A DNA stretch of 10,316 nt, taken from NCBI GenBank assembly GCA_030039915.1, contig JASHUP010000202.1, positions 1 to 10,316 on the forward strand. Direction: 5' to 3'. This DNA is from Thermoplasmata archaeon (GTDB lineage: Archaea > Thermoplasmatota > Thermoplasmata > UBA184). The notes below the pieces were generated by a model. That model was not told the origin of the DNA. It did no database searches and saw nothing but the letters and a program-made list of their open reading frames with translations. Each line of letters begins with the position of its first letter. Within the stretch, counting starts at the first letter, position 1. This document shows positions 1 to 5,349 of the stretch, piece after piece. The position numbers and the translations under genes were made by a program.

Positions 1-393
1 TTCTCGGGGGTCGAGTTCTACGGCCCCGGCGAGTTCCGATTGACGCCGATCAAGCGCGGGCTGGTCCGGTTCGACCCGCTCGCGGAGATCCTCTCCGAGC
101 GCGACTACGATGTCACCGTGATCTCGAGCTCGCCGCTCCTCGAGCACGACGCGATGTACATGAAGCTCCTCTACGAGCGAGCGCTCACCCGCCGCTGGTC
201 GAAGCTACACGCCCCGCCGGCCCCACGCCCTGCCCCGAAGCCGGCGGTCCCCCCGAGCCATCCGGTCGCCAAGGGAAAGCCCGCCCCCAAGGCCCGAGCG
301 AAACGGCTCCGACCGGCACGGCGGCGCGCGCCGGCTCCGCCCGCTCGCAAACGCCCGAAGGAGGTACGCCGTGCCCGACACCGCCGTCGATAA
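1..393 (+). CDS. Endonuclease IV-like TIM-barrel protein, C-terminal part, with long basic Pro/Ala/Lys/Arg tail
   Basis: The reading frame is open from base 1, so the gene starts upstream and only its last 130 codons are here; it stops at TAA 391-393. The first ~70 visible residues match, by eye, the end of the AP endonuclease/endonuclease IV (xylose-isomerase-like TIM barrel) family: an FSGVEFYG strand, then DPLAEIL, then VISSSPLLEHDAMYMK, where such proteins have a 'I-x-E-S-P-x-x-E-x-D-A' barrel strand and closing helix. If so, the protein would act on abasic sites in DNA repair, but the metal-binding residues lie outside the window and a sugar isomerase/epimerase of the same fold is possible. 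The last ~60 residues are unlike a barrel: about 22 Lys/Arg and 16 Pro with Ala, histone-H1-like in composition and probably disordered. The end overlaps the next gene by 23 bp, suggesting co-transcription. A TTG at position 40 is an internal codon, not a credible start. Confidence 0.62.
   Translation, partial: FSGVEFYGPGEFRLTPIKRGLVRFDPLAEILSERDYDVTVISSSPLLEHDAMYMKLLYERALTRRWSKLHAPPAPRPAPKPAVPPSHPVAKGKPAPKARAKRLRPARRRAPAPPARKRPKEVRRARHRRR
358..365 (+). promoter_or_regulatory. Shine-Dalgarno site of the hexuloisomerase gene
   Basis: AAGGAGGT lies 5 bp before the GTG at 371 and inside the coding tail of the preceding gene. It decides the GTG start at 371 and points to reinitiation on a shared message rather than a separate leaderless transcript. 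Confidence 0.7.
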
Positions 394-943
394 CGGCTCG
401 ACGTTCGTCCGCTCCCAGCGGTACATTGGGGAGCGCGTGACCGAGACGCTCGCTCGGATCGACCCGACGGCGATCGCGCGGTCGGTCGAGATCCTGGTTC
501 GCGCTCCCCAGATCTTCGTCTACGGCGCGGGCCGAAGCGGGATCATCGGACGCGCGTTCGCGATGCGCCTCGTGCAGGCCGGACTCCGGGCCTACGTCAT
601 CGGAGAGAGCGTCACCCCCATCGTCCGAGCCGGGGACGCGGTCTTCATCCTCTCGGGCCAGGGCGAAAGCTACTCGTCGATCCAGACCGCGAACATCGTC
701 CGGCGAGAAGGTGCGGAGCTGATCGTCCTCACCTCGAAACCCGGTTCGAAGCTCGCGCACGCGTCGACGCACCTTTTGATGCTCGAGTTCGAGGAGGACG
801 CCGATCGGCCCCGCTACGCGCCGCTCGGCACGCTCTTCGAGGAGGCGAGTCTTCGTCTCACCGACGCCCTCGTCGCCGAGCTCCTGCGGGTCCGCGGTGA
901 GACCGAGGCCTCCATGCGCCGTCGGCACGCGATCATGGTTTAG
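371..943 (+). CDS. hxlB: 6-phospho-3-hexuloisomerase (SIS-domain sugar isomerase)
   Basis: The 190-residue product has the length and motif order of 6-phospho-3-hexuloisomerase (PHI), which interconverts 3-hexulose 6-phosphate and fructose 6-phosphate in the cytoplasm. A single SIS domain spans roughly residues 40-170. Visible signatures are YGAGRSG (51-57), GES followed by VTP (79-83), SGQGES (95-100), the APLGTLFE segment (150-158) and a C-terminal RRRHA (183-187), where the family usually ends in HANLE; here the last three residues are IMV. In archaea lacking the oxidative pentose phosphate pathway, PHI with hexulose-phosphate synthase runs the ribulose monophosphate route backwards to supply ribulose 5-phosphate; its partner synthase is not in this window. 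The GTG start is set by a strong Shine-Dalgarno site. The gene overlaps the preceding endonuclease-like gene by 23 bp. Another SIS-family isomerase is possible but less likely. Confidence 0.85.
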   Translation: MPDTAVDNGSTFVRSQRYIGERVTETLARIDPTAIARSVEILVRAPQIFVYGAGRSGIIGRAFAMRLVQAGLRAYVIGESVTPIVRAGDAVFILSGQGESYSSIQTANIVRREGAELIVLTSKPGSKLAHASTHLLMLEFEEDADRPRYAPLGTLFEEASLRLTDALVAELLRVRGETEASMRRRHAIMV

Positions 944-955
944 CGACGGCCGTCG
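944..955. repeat. 12-bp perfect palindrome between hxlB and the arginine decarboxylase promoter
   Basis: CGACGGCCGTCG is its own reverse complement. It begins on the base after the hxlB stop codon and ends 8 bp before the TATA-like box of the next gene. Its place fits either a repressor/activator site or part of an RNA hairpin ending the upstream message. No T-run follows it. In GC-rich DNA a 12-bp palindrome can also arise by chance. Confidence 0.35.
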
Positions 956-963
956 GCCCAAAC

Positions 964-971
964 GTTAAGGA
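964..971 (+). promoter_or_regulatory. TATA-like promoter element of the arginine decarboxylase gene
   Basis: GTTAAGGA, preceded by CCCAAAC, is the only AT-rich patch in the 50-bp gap. Its TTAA core is centred about 27 bp before the GTG at 994, the normal archaeal TATA-to-transcription-start distance, so the message is probably leaderless. No Shine-Dalgarno site is close to the GTG. Confidence 0.55.
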
Positions 972-993
972 CCAGCCGCCTTCCTCCGCCAGT

Positions 994-1494
994 GTGCCCC
1001 GGCGGACCGAACCGACCGACCTGACCCTGGTGCCGGTGCCCTCCCGATTCTTCGTCACGAGCGGCAAGGGCATCAACAAGACGAGCGAGCTCAACGCCTT
1101 CGACCTCGCGCTCCTGCAAGCGGGGATCGGCGAGCAGAACCTCGTGAACGTCTCCTCGGTCCTGCCGATCGGGATCCGCCAGACCGACCGGGTCAAGATC
1201 TCCCGCGGGGCGATCACGCACTGCGTCCTCGCCCGGCACGCCGGAGCGGAAGGGGAAGTGATCAGCGCCGGGATCGCCTACGGGTTCCGCAGCGACGGAC
1301 AGGGCGGCTACGTGGCCGAGGGCCATCTCCACGGGACCCAGAAATCGCTCAAAGAGTTCCTCAAGTGGCGCATGGAAGAGATCGCCCACTTCCGGGGCGT
1401 CGAGCTGCGCCGGATCCACTACCGGACCGAGGAGCTCTCGATCCCGATGGACCACTACGGCGTCTGCATCGCCGCGTGCGTCTTCCTGCCCTGA
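994..1494 (+). CDS. pdaD: Pyruvoyl-dependent arginine decarboxylase
   Basis: This 166-residue protein matches the archaeal pyruvoyl-dependent arginine decarboxylase family, which converts arginine to agmatine and CO2. The proenzyme cleaves itself at a Ser-Ser bond to give a beta chain and an alpha chain whose new N-terminus becomes the pyruvoyl cofactor. Here the site is the NVSS motif (residues 52-55), predicting cleavage between Ser54 and Ser55, as at Ser52/Ser53 in the Methanocaldococcus enzyme. Other family blocks are FFVTSGKG (19-26), a LALLQAGIG helix start and a C-terminal strand near DHYGVCIAACVF. In archaea agmatine feeds polyamine synthesis and the agmatidine modification of an isoleucine tRNA, so the gene is often essential. 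It stands alone, is probably transcribed as a leaderless message from the TATA-like box at 964-971, and faces the SCP2 gene convergently with a 19-bp gap. Confidence 0.93.
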   Translation: MPRRTEPTDLTLVPVPSRFFVTSGKGINKTSELNAFDLALLQAGIGEQNLVNVSSVLPIGIRQTDRVKISRGAITHCVLARHAGAEGEVISAGIAYGFRSDGQGGYVAEGHLHGTQKSLKEFLKWRMEEIAHFRGVELRRIHYRTEELSIPMDHYGVCIAACVFLP

Positions 1495-1500
1495 TCGAAG

Positions 1501-1516
1501 TAGACCCGGGCGTCTA
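1501..1516. repeat. Short imperfect inverted repeat at a convergent gene junction
   Basis: TAGAC (1501-1505) and GTCTA (1512-1516) are inverted arms around six bases. The repeat fills the gap between the arginine decarboxylase stop and the SCP2 stop and includes the SCP2 stop codon (TAG on the minus strand). It could form a weak 3' hairpin in either transcript. A TTTT run follows at 1522-1525, inside the SCP2 gene. The arms are short, so this is tentative. Confidence 0.25.
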
Positions 1517-1849
1517 GAGCAGTTTTCGAAAGAGGAGCTTGTCCTCGAGGCTCCCCTCGATGGCGAGTTTGCGCGTCACGATCGCCTTCATCGGGCCGAT
1601 CTCCTTCTTCACGAGCAGGTCGAACGTGTGAGCGTCCGTCGTGATCCGCACGTCGGCCTTCGCCGCCGGGCCCGAGCGCAGGTTGAGGAGGCGCCCCTTC
1701 GCGAGGTCCACCGCGTACGTCCCCTCGTCGGTCAAGTGGATCTGGATCGTTCGTGCGATGCCGTCGAGCTCCTCCGCCACCGCGGGATTCTTCTCAGCGT
1801 GCCGGTTGAACCGAGCGATCACCGACGTGAGCGTCTCCTCGACCGTCAT
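1514..1849 (-). CDS. Stand-alone SCP2 sterol-carrier-like domain protein
   Basis: The 111-residue product looks like a single SCP2 domain, an alpha/beta fold with a hydrophobic tunnel that binds lipids or acyl-CoA in characterised members. The visible pattern is an N-terminal helix (1-30), a strand run (IARTIQIHL at 31-39, YAVDLAKG at 45-52), then ADVRITTDAHTFDLLV (65-80) and the typical 'GPMKAI...KLAIEG' stretch (85-99), close to the family 'G-x-x-x-P-M-x-A-x-x-x-G-K-x-x-x-x-G' signature, ending in a short helix. The ligand in archaea is not established. The ATG at 1849 forms an ATGA overlap with the RNase HII stop, indicating translational coupling. Extending the frame upstream to 1927 would run it through RNase HII coding sequence and add a non-homologous N-terminus, so I reject that start. 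Confidence 0.75.
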   Translation of the reverse strand: MTVEETLTSVIARFNRHAEKNPAVAEELDGIARTIQIHLTDEGTYAVDLAKGRLLNLRSGPAAKADVRITTDAHTFDLLVKKEIGPMKAIVTRKLAIEGSLEDKLLFRKLL

Positions 1850-2547
1850 GGAGCGAACTCGTCGAGCGTGCGAGCCGGCCGACGCGGCATAACCCTTTGC
1901 ATGGTCCCCCACGACCGTCGCATCCACGGCGGGACTTCGGGACGGCGTGCGAGGAACGAGCGCGCGAACTCAACGGTTCTCTCGTCGGACGGGTACCCGC
2001 TTCCGAGCTCTTCGCCGAAGGTCGCCCGCAGACGAGCGAGCGCCCGGTCTCGGTGGACCTTCGCCACGATCGACGCCGCGCCCACGACCGGAACGTCCCG
2101 GTCGGCGTGATGACGCGCGACGACGCGCGTCGAACCTCCCGCCAGTCGCGCTACCGTGCGTCCGAACCGTCGCTCGTCCGGGTCGCAGGCGTCGACGTAG
2201 GCGACATCCGGGTCGTGCTCGCGGATGAGCCGTGCAAACGCCTCGGCCTCGAGCCGGTTGAGATGGCCCTTGTCGACCGCCCGATCCACTCTTCGGGGAG
2301 AGAGCACGACCGTGTCCCGGGACCCGACGGGGCCGAGCGCCGCGAAAATGCGCTCCCGGGCCGCGAGCGAGAGCGCTTTCGAGTCCTTCGCTCCGGTCGC
2401 CACCAATTCCGGCAGTCGGTCGGACGAGACGCAGAACGCGCCGACGACGAGAGGGCCGAGCAAGCTTCCTCGTCCGGCCTCGTCCAGGCCGAGGATCCGT
2501 TCCGCTCCCGTGGCCGGCTCCCCCCGGCTCGATACGGCCGGGGACAT
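1846..2547 (-). CDS. rnhB: Ribonuclease HII
   Basis: The 233-residue protein has all type 2 RNase H signatures. LDEAGRGSLLGP (21-32) carries the first two catalytic acids D22 and E23; DSKALS (55-60) follows; YVDACDPDE (117-125) carries D119; HHADRDVPVVGAASIVAK (146-163) carries the fourth acid, most likely D149; GSGYPSD (183-189) ends the core. The enzyme cuts the RNA strand of RNA-DNA hybrids and removes single ribonucleotides from DNA. An in-frame TAG at 2563-2565 leaves the ATG at 2547 as the only canonical start before D22, giving a ~20-residue lead-in that is slightly longer than usual. That ATG lies within the TATA-like box of the divergent aldolase gene. I can see no TATA element for RNase HII itself. 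It overlaps the downstream SCP2 gene by 4 bp (ATGA). Confidence 0.95.
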   Translation of the reverse strand: MSPAVSSRGEPATGAERILGLDEAGRGSLLGPLVVGAFCVSSDRLPELVATGAKDSKALSLAARERIFAALGPVGSRDTVVLSPRRVDRAVDKGHLNRLEAEAFARLIREHDPDVAYVDACDPDERRFGRTVARLAGGSTRVVARHHADRDVPVVGAASIVAKVHRDRALARLRATFGEELGSGYPSDERTVEFARSFLARRPEVPPWMRRSWGTMQRVMPRRPARTLDEFAP

Positions 2548-2552
2548 TAAGT
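2545..2552 (+). promoter_or_regulatory. TATA-like promoter element of the KDG aldolase-glucose dehydrogenase operon
   Basis: CATTAAGT is centred 26.5 bp before the aldolase ATG at 2575, predicting a leaderless message. No Shine-Dalgarno site precedes the ATG. The first three bases of the box are also the complement of the RNase HII start codon (2547-2545, minus strand). Confidence 0.6.
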
Positions 2553-2574
2553 CGGCGCGCTGCTAGTCCGGACG

Positions 2575-3474
2575 ATGGCGCTCGACGGGCTCAGCGTCCC
2601 GGTCCCGACCCTATTCAACGACGAGGGCGGAGTCGATCCCGGAAAGAACGCTCGGTTCGCTCGTGCCCTCTCCGATGCCCACGTCGACCACCTGTTCGTA
2701 CTCGGTTCGCTCGGGGAGTTCCCCTCGATCACGCCGACGGAGCGGGGACCCCTGCTCGAAGTGGTCGTCGGAAGCGCCGGCGGCAAGACCGATGTCTGGG
2801 CCGGTTGCGGCGCCCCGTCCACCGCGCAGGCGGTCGCGTTCGCCGAAGAAGCGGAAGGGATCGGGGCGACCGCGTTGGTGGCGGTCCCTCCCTACTACCT
2901 CCATCCATCCCTGGCGGCGATCGACCACTACTACCGGGTTCTTCGAAAGGCCGTCACGGTCCCGCTGCTCGCGTACAACATCCCGTCGCTCGTCGGGTAC
3001 GCGCTCCCGCCCTCCCTCGTGCACGCGCTCGCGCGCGATGGGGTACTCGCCGGAATCAAGGACACTGCCGGCTCGCTCGAGAGCGTCCGCTCGTTCCTCA
3101 CCGGCGCGCCGGAAGGGTTCCCGGTGTTCCCGGGCGACGACGTCCTCGCCTCCTCCGCCATCGCTCTCGGCGCGAGGGGGGCCGTCATGGGACTCGCGAA
3201 CATCGTCCCGAAACTGTGCGTGGAGCTCGTCGCCGCCGCCCGTCGAGGAGATTCCGCGAGAGCGCAGGAATTGCAGTCGGTGGTCGATCGTCTTGTGGAC
3301 GTGACGCACGCCGGTCCGTTCCCGTCGACGGACAAATTCCTGGCTGCGCACCTTCGGGAGTCCGACGTGGGATATCGCGCACCGTACGAGCCGTTGACCG
3401 CCGAAGAACAGTCCGCGGTCCTCGCCCGGCTCGAGCCCGTGCGTCCGCTCCTCGCCCCCTTTCTGGGTAAGTGA
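2575..3474 (+). CDS. 2-keto-3-deoxygluconate aldolase-like protein (DapA/NAL class I aldolase family)
   Basis: The 299-residue product is a Schiff-base aldolase of the dihydrodipicolinate synthase/N-acetylneuraminate lyase superfamily, a TIM barrel. The catalytic residues are visible: Tyr134 in YNIP (134-137) and the Schiff-base Lys162 in GIKDTAGS (160-167). The carboxylate-binding loop at 44-48 reads GSLGE, where lysine-biosynthetic DapA usually has GTTGE. Because the next gene is glucose 1-dehydrogenase, joined by a 4-bp GTGA overlap, the likely reaction is cleavage of 2-keto-3-deoxygluconate (or its 6-phosphate) to pyruvate and glyceraldehyde (3-phosphate) in a non- or semi-phosphorylative Entner-Doudoroff pathway. 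Lysine-pathway DapA remains possible but no lysine genes are nearby. Gluconate dehydratase and KDG kinase genes are not in the window. The ATG follows a TATA-like box by about 26 bp, indicating a leaderless transcript. Confidence 0.78.
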   Translation: MALDGLSVPVPTLFNDEGGVDPGKNARFARALSDAHVDHLFVLGSLGEFPSITPTERGPLLEVVVGSAGGKTDVWAGCGAPSTAQAVAFAEEAEGIGATALVAVPPYYLHPSLAAIDHYYRVLRKAVTVPLLAYNIPSLVGYALPPSLVHALARDGVLAGIKDTAGSLESVRSFLTGAPEGFPVFPGDDVLASSAIALGARGAVMGLANIVPKLCVELVAAARRGDSARAQELQSVVDRLVDVTHAGPFPSTDKFLAAHLRESDVGYRAPYEPLTAEEQSAVLARLEPVRPLLAPFLGK

Positions 3475-4583
3475 CCGTGCGCGCGCTCGTCGTCCGACCT
3501 CCGTCCCCGGGGATCGCGCTCGAGGAAGTCCCCGTCCCGGCGCTCACCCCCGGCTCGGTTCGGGTCGACGTCATCGAATGCGGGGTCTGCGGCACCGACC
3601 ACGACATCGTGGACGGGAAGTACGGCCGCGCCCCCGACGGGGCGGACTTCCTCGTCCTGGGTCACGAGAACTTCGGCCGGGTCCGGGAGGTTGCTCCCGG
3701 GGTTTCGGGCTTCCGCCCCGGAGACCTCGTCGTCGCCACCGTGCGCCGCGGTTGCGGGCGCTGCCGGTTCTGCCGGACGAACCGCTCCGATTTCTGCGAG
3801 ACCGGGGGATTTACCGAGCGAGGGATCGCCGGCGCGCACGGTTTCATGGCCGAGGAGTACGTCGAGATCCCCGAGTATCTCGTCGCGGTCCCCGGCTCGC
3901 TCGCCGCGACCGCGGTCCTCCTCGAACCGCTCAGTGTGGTCGAGAAGGCGGTCTTCCAGGGCCAGCGGGTCCTCGACCGAAAGGAGCCGACCCCCGGCGA
4001 GCCGAAGACCGGGACGCCGAGCGCTCTCGTCGCCGGCACCGGCGCGATCGGGATGCTCGCGGCGTTCGTGCTTCGGGTCCGCGGCTACTCGGTCGTGGCC
4101 GTCGACCGGCACGACGATTCGACCGTCGCCGCCCGACTCTTGTCGCGGGTCGGCGCCACGCACGAGAATGTCGCCGAGGGCTTCGGGCGACTCGCCGAGC
4201 GGCACTTCGACCTGGTCGTCGAAGCGACCGGCTCGGTGGCCCTCGACTTCACGCTCGCGGACCGGCTCGGACCGAACGGGGTTCTGGTGCTCACCGGAAT
4301 TCCCGACCTCTCGAGCCCTCCCACGAGCGTGGCGGGGGGAACGCTGTTTCGGGACGTCGTCCTCGGCAATCAGGCGATCGTCGGGTCGGTCAACGCGAAC
4401 CGTACCTACTTCGAGAGCGGGTTGCGGGACCTCACGGTCTTTGAGCAGCGATGGCCGGGGGCGGTCGGGGAGATGATCTCCGCCCGCCGGCCGATCGAGG
4501 AGTTCTCGGACGTGTTCGCCGGCCGGGGGCGGGGGACCGTGAAGACCGTCCTCACGCTCGGACCGAGCACCCCGCTTCGCTGA
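3471..4583 (+). CDS. gdh: Glucose 1-dehydrogenase, zinc-dependent, archaeal type
   Basis: The 370-residue protein is a medium-chain zinc dehydrogenase resembling archaeal glucose 1-dehydrogenase, which oxidises glucose to gluconolactone with NAD(P). Catalytic-zinc residues are Cys40 in CGVCGTDHD, His65-Glu66 in LGHENFGRV and Glu152 in LLEPLSVVEKA. The structural zinc set is Cys95, Cys98, Cys101 and Cys109. The Rossmann fold begins at GTGAIG (189-194). After the second strand the sequence is VDRHDD (211-216): Asp212 would favour NAD and Arg213 could accept NADP, so cofactor choice is unclear. The C-terminal GNQAIVGSVNANRTYFESG is typical of this subfamily and separates it from alcohol or threonine dehydrogenases. 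It overlaps the aldolase by GTGA (3471-3474), so coupled translation is expected; a GTG at 3477 is an alternative start. Other aldose substrates such as galactose are common in this family. Confidence 0.88.
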   Translation: MTVRALVVRPPSPGIALEEVPVPALTPGSVRVDVIECGVCGTDHDIVDGKYGRAPDGADFLVLGHENFGRVREVAPGVSGFRPGDLVVATVRRGCGRCRFCRTNRSDFCETGGFTERGIAGAHGFMAEEYVEIPEYLVAVPGSLAATAVLLEPLSVVEKAVFQGQRVLDRKEPTPGEPKTGTPSALVAGTGAIGMLAAFVLRVRGYSVVAVDRHDDSTVAARLLSRVGATHENVAEGFGRLAERHFDLVVEATGSVALDFTLADRLGPNGVLVLTGIPDLSSPPTSVAGGTLFRDVVLGNQAIVGSVNANRTYFESGLRDLTVFEQRWPGAVGEMISARRPIEEFSDVFAGRGRGTVKTVLTLGPSTPLR

Positions 4584-4598
4584 AAAGGTCATATAGAG
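4582..4598 (+). promoter_or_regulatory. BRE and TATA box of the S8e-SRP19-GPN operon
   Basis: GAAAAGGTC (4582-4590, BRE-like) runs into ATATAGAG (4591-4598), the clearest BRE-TATA pair in the window. It starts on the second base of the gdh stop codon. A start site about 26 bp downstream, near 4621, would give a leader of about 11 nt carrying the ribosome-binding site, as suits a highly expressed ribosomal protein gene. Confidence 0.7.
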
Positions 4599-4622
4599 TA
4601 CCCCGGTCGGAGCGAACCTCTC

Positions 4623-4627
4623 GGAGG
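4623..4627 (+). promoter_or_regulatory. Shine-Dalgarno site of rps8e
   Basis: GGAGG lies 4 bp before the GTG at 4632, a slightly short spacing, inside the predicted 11-nt leader. It supports GTG 4632 as the start and marks this as one of the few messages here with a leader. Confidence 0.6.
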
Positions 4628-4631
4628 AGTC

Positions 4632-5027
4632 GTGGGGATCTGGCAGGGCCGGTCGCGTCGCAAGCGCACAGGCGGACGCCTCCGACCGATCCGCAAGAAG
4701 CGTCGGTTCGAGATCGGCCGCGAGCAGCAGCACGCGACGCTCGGCACCGGAACCGTGAAGCGCTATCGCGTCCGCGGCGGCAACCTCAAGCTCCGTATCC
4801 TGACGACCCAGACGGTCAACGTCTTCGACCCTGCGACGAAGAAGATGCAGAAGGCGAAGGTCATCACGGTCCGGGAGAACCCGTCGAACCCGAACTACGT
4901 GCAGCGGAACATCATCACGAAGGGCGCGATCCTCGAGACGGACCTCGGTCTCGTCCGCATCCGCTCCCGGCCGGGTCAGGACGGCGTCCTGAACGGGGTG
5001 CGGGTCGCGAGCCCCGCGTCGACCTAG
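4632..5027 (+). CDS. rps8e: Small ribosomal subunit protein eS8 (S8e)
   Basis: This 131-residue basic protein is the archaeal/eukaryotic S8e component of the 30S subunit. It opens with MGIWQGRSRRKRTGGR, the family N-terminus (W-x-G-x-S-x-R-K-x-T-G-G), followed by RPIRKKRRFEIGRE (18-31) and the later NPSNPNYVQRNIITKGAILET segment around residues 83-103, both characteristic. The length is normal for archaea, where S8e is much shorter than in eukaryotes. The GTG start is fixed by homology and by the Shine-Dalgarno site GGAGG. It is the first gene of an operon with SRP19 (19-bp gap) and a GPN-loop GTPase, transcribed from the BRE-TATA promoter at 4582-4598. Confidence 0.97.
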   Translation: MGIWQGRSRRKRTGGRLRPIRKKRRFEIGREQQHATLGTGTVKRYRVRGGNLKLRILTTQTVNVFDPATKKMQKAKVITVRENPSNPNYVQRNIITKGAILETDLGLVRIRSRPGQDGVLNGVRVASPAST

Positions 5028-5046
5028 TGCGACGCCGGCACCGGCG

Positions 5047-5346
5047 ATGCCCGACCATTTCTACGTCTATCCCGCCTACCTCGGACGAGGTCTGAGCCGG
5101 GCGGACGGTCGTCGAGTCCCCGAGGCCGAGACGCTGATCGAGATCACGTCGGAAGAGATCGTGGAGGCCGCGAAGCGTCTCGGCTTCAAGGCCGAGGTCG
5201 AGGCCGAAAAGCAGTACCCCCGGCGCGCGTTCGACTTCGCGGGCCGGGTCAAGGTGTCCAAGAAGGGGGGGACCACGAAAGCCCGGTTCCTTCGACAACT
5301 CTCCGTGGAGCTCCGCAAGCAGCGAACGGCCGCGGGACGGAAGTGA
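5047..5346 (+). CDS. srp19: Signal recognition particle 19 kDa protein
   Basis: The 99-residue product matches archaeal SRP19, which binds the S domain of SRP RNA and prepares it for SRP54, directing membrane and secreted proteins to the translocon. Visible family features are the N-terminal strand with YPAYLGRG (9-16), the GRRVPEAET block (21-29) that contacts RNA, the EIVEAAKRLGF helix (37-47) and the YPRRAFDFAGRVKV stretch (57-70) with a basic C-terminus. The length is usual for archaea. The ATG at 5047 has no Shine-Dalgarno site; translation probably follows from S8e in the same message. The downstream GTPase starts 3 bp after its stop. Confidence 0.95.
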   Translation: MPDHFYVYPAYLGRGLSRADGRRVPEAETLIEITSEEIVEAAKRLGFKAEVEAEKQYPRRAFDFAGRVKVSKKGGTTKARFLRQLSVELRKQRTAAGRK

Positions 5347-5349
5347 ACC

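Noticed and set aside
1850..1927. A longer SCP2 protein starting at 1927
   Set aside because: The extra 26 residues lie over RNase HII coding sequence and do not resemble SCP2. The ATGA overlap at 1846-1849 gives a better start.
2651..2713. CTCGGTTCGCTCG occurs twice, at 2651-2663 and 2701-2713
   Set aside because: The copies are in different reading frames within the aldolase gene and share only 13 GC-rich bases. Chance and codon bias are enough to explain them.
2931..4733. A 600-codon open frame on the minus strand
   Set aside because: It is antisense to the aldolase and glucose dehydrogenase, both with intact catalytic residues. Its product is low-complexity (Arg, Asp, Glu, Gly, Ser) as expected from the reverse of GC-rich coding DNA.
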